Source of the DNA: VMCP01 sp965655465
GTDB taxonomy: Bacteria > Bacteroidota > Bacteroidia > NS11-12g > UBA955
Direction of reading: 5' to 3'
DNA: 64,000 nt
NCBI GenBank assembly: GCA_965655465.1
Contig: CBFHGY010000004.1
Span: 8,601 to 72,600, forward strand
Under the pieces are notes generated by a model. That model had not been told where the DNA came from. It worked only from the letters and a program-made list of their open reading frames with translations, and did not search any database. The position numbers were made by a program, and so were the translations under genes. Below are positions 60,418-64,000 of the stretch, piece by piece. The first letter of the stretch is position 1. Every line of letters begins with the position of its first letter.

Positions 60418-62856
60418 ATGTTTACCTTTAATTATAAAGTCCTATTAGGCTTCTCATTATTTTGTGTCAGCGTGATAAGTCTGCAAGCGCAAATTTCAAG
60501 TGGAAAAACCAAAGCGAGTGACTATACAGACCAAGAGATTTCCCAAATGATCGATAAGGCTGAATCTGCGGGACTGTCAGAATCACAGGTTGTAGAAATT
60601 GCTCGCGCTAGGGGCATGTCTGAAATGGAGATAGCCTCTTTTAGGGAAAGAGTAATGAAGTTGAAAAATGTACCCGCAACGGTAAATTTAAATCAAGCAG
60701 CGGCGTTAAATGCACTTCCCCCGAAAGGAAAAGAAGACCATACTATAGGAAATGCAGATGTACCGAGTACTGCAGAATTGAACAGAAAAGCGGGTGATGA
60801 GGTACCGCTAGTTCCCGAAAAAAGAGAGCATAAAATGAAATTGGAGGCATCTGATTTTGTTGCCACCAATTGGGATATTAGTAAAATTTTCGACGAAAAA
60901 CGGTTTCCGGCATATACAAACGGTCGGGCGTTGAAGGCTCCAGACCAGTATATAATTGGTGTGGGCGACGAAATTAGCGTTACGGTTTTTGGGAATAGTT
61001 ACTTCAATAAAGTGAGTCGCGTAGATGAGCGCGGACGCATTGATTTGGGAACGTCCTTGGGTAAAGTGTATGTGAAAGGCCTTGCATTTGGTAAACTAGA
61101 GAAGGTTTTAAACGCCGCCATCGGCCAGAAAATAAATCTAAGCGGCAACGAACTGGAAATAGATTTGTCCTTTTCGCGACAGGTATCCATTAATGTAACG
61201 GGCGAAGTTCAACGTCCGGGAACGTATCAAATACCCGCAGCAAATACGGTCTTCAATCTATTAGTTTTATCGGGGGGACCTACGGAAAACGGAAGCATTC
61301 GGGATGTTGAAGTTGTTAGAGGTGGTCGCGTAGCCTACCGTTTTGATGTGTATGAATATTTGGTTAATCCTCAGAACAATTTATTTCTGGAAGATGGGGA
61401 TTTTATTGTGGTGAAACCCGTTAAGAAGAGGGTTGTTTTGAAAGGAGGAGTTTTACGCGGGGGAAGGGTGGAGCTTTTGGAAAAAGAAGGTTTGGTTGAA
61501 GCTTTGAAATATGCGGGTGGTTTTTCTACTCGTGCCGATGCCTCGCGCATTACGTTGTCGCGTTTGAACGGCATAAATCGCAGTTTGTATACTTTGGATT
61601 ATACGAATACCGATGCATCGAAGTTGCCGGCTTTGTTGGATGGAGATGAGTTGTTTGTGTTCCAGCAAGGCGAAGATGTTCAAAACCAGGTAAAGGTGGA
61701 GGGTGAGGTATACTTCCCTGGAAGCTTTGCGCTTTCGGAAGGCTTGCGGATGGATCAGTTGTTGGCGCAAGCAGGCGGATTTACGCCAGAGGCTAATCGC
61801 GAAATGGCTTTTGTTATCCGCACAATATCCGACGGTTCGGTGGAGTACATCCGGTTGCCATTGGAAGGTGCGGAAATGAGAAATTTCGAGTTACAAAACA
61901 AAGATCAATTAGTAGTATTTTCTAAGTCGCGTTTTCGCGATGTTTTTGAGGTGGAGGTACGAGGAGAGGTACGCAATCCTGTACGTATTGCGTATAAAAA
62001 AGGCCTAAGTTTAGGGGTTCTGTTGGATTATGCCGGTGGTTTGAAATACAGTGCCGATGCTACGGAAGTGGAAATTTTGAGGAGCAGCGTATTTACAGAG
62101 ACGTTTAATAATGGGGACCGCAATAAGACGGAACGTATAAAAGTGGATTTGTCCAAAGGCGGCGATTTTAACGATATTCCTTTGCTGGAGGAAGACATCG
62201 TTTTAGTGCGCAAAGTGTCAAATTTAGACGATCGCATAGGGGTGAGCATTACGGGTGAGGTGTTTCATCCCGGTGTTTTTATTTTGGGGAAAAACGAAAA
62301 TCGCGTGGGTGATTTAATTCGGTATTGCGGAGGAATAACCGAGTTTGCCTATGCCGATGCGGCACAATTATACCGAGCAGATGGTTCGCAATTGGTGTTC
62401 GATTTAAACAGTGTATTGCGAAGCAAAAGCAGCGCTTTTAATTACCATTTGCAAAATGGCGACCGATTGGTGGTGCCCTTATTGCAGGATTTGGTGATTT
62501 TACCCAACACGGATACATTGTTAAATAAAACGAATATTTATGCACCGTTTCATGCGGGCAAGAGGGCTGGGTATTATTTAAGGAATTATTCTTTGGGATT
62601 TGACAAACAACATCGCAAACGGTTGTTGTACTTGCAGGAACCAGGCGGACAGATCAAGCGTTCGCGTCATTATGGGTTGTTTGTGCTAACGCCGAAGGTA
62701 AAGGCGGGCTCAAAGATCTATTTTCAACCTGTGGCGGAGAAAAAGATCAAGAAAGAGGAATCTAAGGAAAAAACAGACTGGAATAGAGTTATTGAAAACT
62801 TCACCGTCAAGCTTACAGGTATTGCTACATTGTGGGTTTTGTTAAGCCGCATTTAA
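60418..62856 (+). CDS. SLBB-domain polysaccharide export outer-membrane protein (Wza-like)
   Basis: 812 residues from ATG 60418 (MFTFNYKVLLGFSLFCVSVISLQAQ signal peptide). A helical region (35-110) precedes the polysaccharide export domain (APDQYIIGVGDEISVTVFG, about 175). At least five SLBB-type beta-grasp repeats follow, each beginning VTGEV/VEGEV/VRGEVRNP and ending GG. A C-terminal helix (VKLTGIATLWVLLSRI) could anchor it. Wza-like proteins form the outer-membrane exit of capsule or exopolysaccharide. The next gene encodes the Wzz-like partner. Confidence 0.88.
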   Translation: MFTFNYKVLLGFSLFCVSVISLQAQISSGKTKASDYTDQEISQMIDKAESAGLSESQVVEIARARGMSEMEIASFRERVMKLKNVPATVNLNQAAALNALPPKGKEDHTIGNADVPSTAELNRKAGDEVPLVPEKREHKMKLEASDFVATNWDISKIFDEKRFPAYTNGRALKAPDQYIIGVGDEISVTVFGNSYFNKVSRVDERGRIDLGTSLGKVYVKGLAFGKLEKVLNAAIGQKINLSGNELEIDLSFSRQVSINVTGEVQRPGTYQIPAANTVFNLLVLSGGPTENGSIRDVEVVRGGRVAYRFDVYEYLVNPQNNLFLEDGDFIVVKPVKKRVVLKGGVLRGGRVELLEKEGLVEALKYAGGFSTRADASRITLSRLNGINRSLYTLDYTNTDASKLPALLDGDELFVFQQGEDVQNQVKVEGEVYFPGSFALSEGLRMDQLLAQAGGFTPEANREMAFVIRTISDGSVEYIRLPLEGAEMRNFELQNKDQLVVFSKSRFRDVFEVEVRGEVRNPVRIAYKKGLSLGVLLDYAGGLKYSADATEVEILRSSVFTETFNNGDRNKTERIKVDLSKGGDFNDIPLLEEDIVLVRKVSNLDDRIGVSITGEVFHPGVFILGKNENRVGDLIRYCGGITEFAYADAAQLYRADGSQLVFDLNSVLRSKSSAFNYHLQNGDRLVVPLLQDLVILPNTDTLLNKTNIYAPFHAGKRAGYYLRNYSLGFDKQHRKRLLYLQEPGGQIKRSRHYGLFVLTPKVKAGSKIYFQPVAEKKIKKEESKEKTDWNRVIENFTVKLTGIATLWVLLSRI

Positions 62857-62865
62857 ACAGAAAAA

Positions 62866-63966
62866 ATGGATCAAAATAACCGGGCACCAATAATATATCA
62901 GGATGATGAGATATCCTTAAGGGATTTAGTTTTAAAGGCGCGCGAGTGGATTGCAATACTAAAGTCCAAGTGGTTACACCTATTAATAGCAGGTATTTTT
63001 GGAGCTGCATTAGGTTTTACTTATGGGAAACTAAAGACGGTGCATTTTACGGCTGAGCTGGTCTTTGTAACGGCGGAGGCGGAGAAGGGCGGACTCGGAA
63101 AATTGAGTGCCTTGGGCTCGCAATTTGGCTTTGATTTAGGTGGTGGCAGTTCGGGAGCTTTTGGCGGCGATAATTTGTTGGAATTGATGAAAAGCCGTCG
63201 TTTGGTGGAACAGACTTTGTTTGACAGCCTGGAGCATGAGGGCCGTCGATATCGGTTATTGGAATATTATTTATTGCGCGATTCTTCTTCTCGGGGGAAA
63301 TCGGAAATGCCGCCGGTAGACTTAGGTGGTATTGCAGTGCGTGAAGACTGTGGGTTCCGTCAAGATTCTTTGTTGAAGGAGGTGTACGATTTGATAACAA
63401 AGAAGGCTTTGGTAGTGGAAGCTCAGGATAAAGATTTGGCATTTAAAAAAGTTACATTTACAGACATCGATCCGATTTTTGCGAAGAATTTCGTGGAGCG
63501 GTTGACCGAGAATGTGACTGCATTTTACTTGGAAACCAAGACTCGCCAGTCGCGTGAAAACATCCGAATGTTGGAGAAAAAGGCAGACAGTATTGAGGGG
63601 GTATTACAATCGAAGATGGTATCTGCGGCGGTTCAGCGGGACCAGAATCAGTTTCTAACCAATGCACAGGGAACGGTTCAGATGGTGAAGCAGCAGATGG
63701 AGGTTCAGATGTTAACGACGATGTATGGGGAAGTGGTGAAGAATTTGGAGTTGTCGAAGACGATGGCGGCGATAGAGGAGCCTTTGATACAGGTTATTGA
63801 TGTGCCGCGGTATCCGTTGGATAAGATAATGGCAAGTAAAACTAAGGGCTTAATTTTGGGTGGAATAATTGGAGTTTTGGTAATGTTGGTTTTGGTATTG
63901 GTTTTTGAGGGTAATATATTTCGTGAATTTGAAAAAAATGATGATATGGTTGTTCGTAATACATGA
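62866..63966 (+). CDS. Wzz/GumC-like chain-length determinant protein
   Basis: 366 residues. N-terminal helix 1 (WLHLLIAGIFGAALGFTYGKL, about 36-56), a periplasmic coiled-coil region (about 60-325, with ENIRMLEKKADSIEGVLQSKM) and C-terminal helix 2 (GLILGGIIGVLVMLVLVLVF) preceded by DVPRYPLDK. This is the Wzz layout without a fused tyrosine kinase. It regulates polysaccharide length or couples to export with the upstream Wza-like protein, 9 bp away. The operon probably continues beyond the window. Confidence 0.88.
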   Translation: MDQNNRAPIIYQDDEISLRDLVLKAREWIAILKSKWLHLLIAGIFGAALGFTYGKLKTVHFTAELVFVTAEAEKGGLGKLSALGSQFGFDLGGGSSGAFGGDNLLELMKSRRLVEQTLFDSLEHEGRRYRLLEYYLLRDSSSRGKSEMPPVDLGGIAVREDCGFRQDSLLKEVYDLITKKALVVEAQDKDLAFKKVTFTDIDPIFAKNFVERLTENVTAFYLETKTRQSRENIRMLEKKADSIEGVLQSKMVSAAVQRDQNQFLTNAQGTVQMVKQQMEVQMLTTMYGEVVKNLELSKTMAAIEEPLIQVIDVPRYPLDKIMASKTKGLILGGIIGVLVMLVLVLVFEGNIFREFEKNDDMVVRNT

Positions 63967-64000
63967 TAATCAAAATTAAATCACTCTCAAATTTATAACG

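Noticed and set aside
1..64000. tRNA, rRNA, transposase or prophage genes
   Set aside because: I saw no cloverleaf, rRNA signature, transposase or integrase motifs by eye. A tRNA scan would be needed to exclude a missed tRNA.

Overview
The window looks like Bacteroidota, probably a flavobacterium-like lineage. The evidence is type IX secretion C-terminal sorting domains (types A and B), TAnnTTTG-type -7 promoter boxes without obvious Shine-Dalgarno sequences, a CarB without the C-terminal allosteric domain, the gene order nusB-DUF1573-yajC-coaE, an Ig-like lipoprotein gene directly after mnmG, and menaquinone genes. Two runs of 98 N show it is a draft scaffold. One gap has identical 77-bp ends on both sides and the other seems to hide no sequence, so both are probably scaffolding artefacts.

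Left part (1-32.7 kb, mostly minus strand): the N-terminal 1268 residues of a giant secreted protein with about nine HYR-like repeats and thrombospondin-type-3 repeats; a phytol kinase/phytyl-phosphate kinase-like fusion divergent from a homogentisate phytyltransferase-like UbiA protein; carB; an LTxxQ protein; ricT, a GtrA protein, ldcA and a lipoprotein; the purS-DUF4286-mnmH-SDR operon; gap; a DUF4403 lipoprotein and a 1.2-kilo-residue T9SS cargo protein; pyrF; the nusB-DUF1573-yajC-coaE operon; an M43 protease; fdx-iscX; an acyl-CoA dehydrogenase; and a sugar block (deacetylase-like gene, fcl, gmd).

Middle (32.7-48.6 kb, plus strand): a DUF7033-like deacetylase, a FemAB/GNAT-like acyltransferase, menA-menC, an rRNA m5C methyltransferase, a paired M16 protease (one catalytic, one lacking the zinc motif), a T9SS type B protein and ybeY. 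Next comes a 1.4-kb non-coding zone with six copies of a structured 76-bp repeat and a decayed GIY-YIG gene, then mnmG and its lipoprotein partner. Four parS-like 14-16-mers lie between 43.3 and 48.4 kb. The AT-rich gap 48319-48571 carries a parS-like site, two adjacent DnaA-box-like 9-mers and an AT-rich tract. GC skew on the plus strand changes sign across this gap although both flanking genes are on the plus strand. I propose it as the chromosomal replication origin.

Right part (48.6-64 kb, almost all plus strand and strongly G-rich, as expected for a leading strand): pheS, lpxH-like, prfA, rpoN, rbfA, a LolE-like permease, pth, a B12-binding mutase subunit, comB, an FkbM methyltransferase gene inserted between comB and purQ and bracketed by an 87-bp direct repeat of their shared promoter region, purQ, a crotonase, aroQ, and the start of a polysaccharide export locus (SLBB/Wza-like and Wzz-like).

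Several genes (purS, the M16 protease, pheS, pth, the B12 subunit, purQ and, at 5 nt, the T9SS cargo gene) have a -7 box exactly 4-5 nt before the start codon. This predicts leaderless mRNAs.
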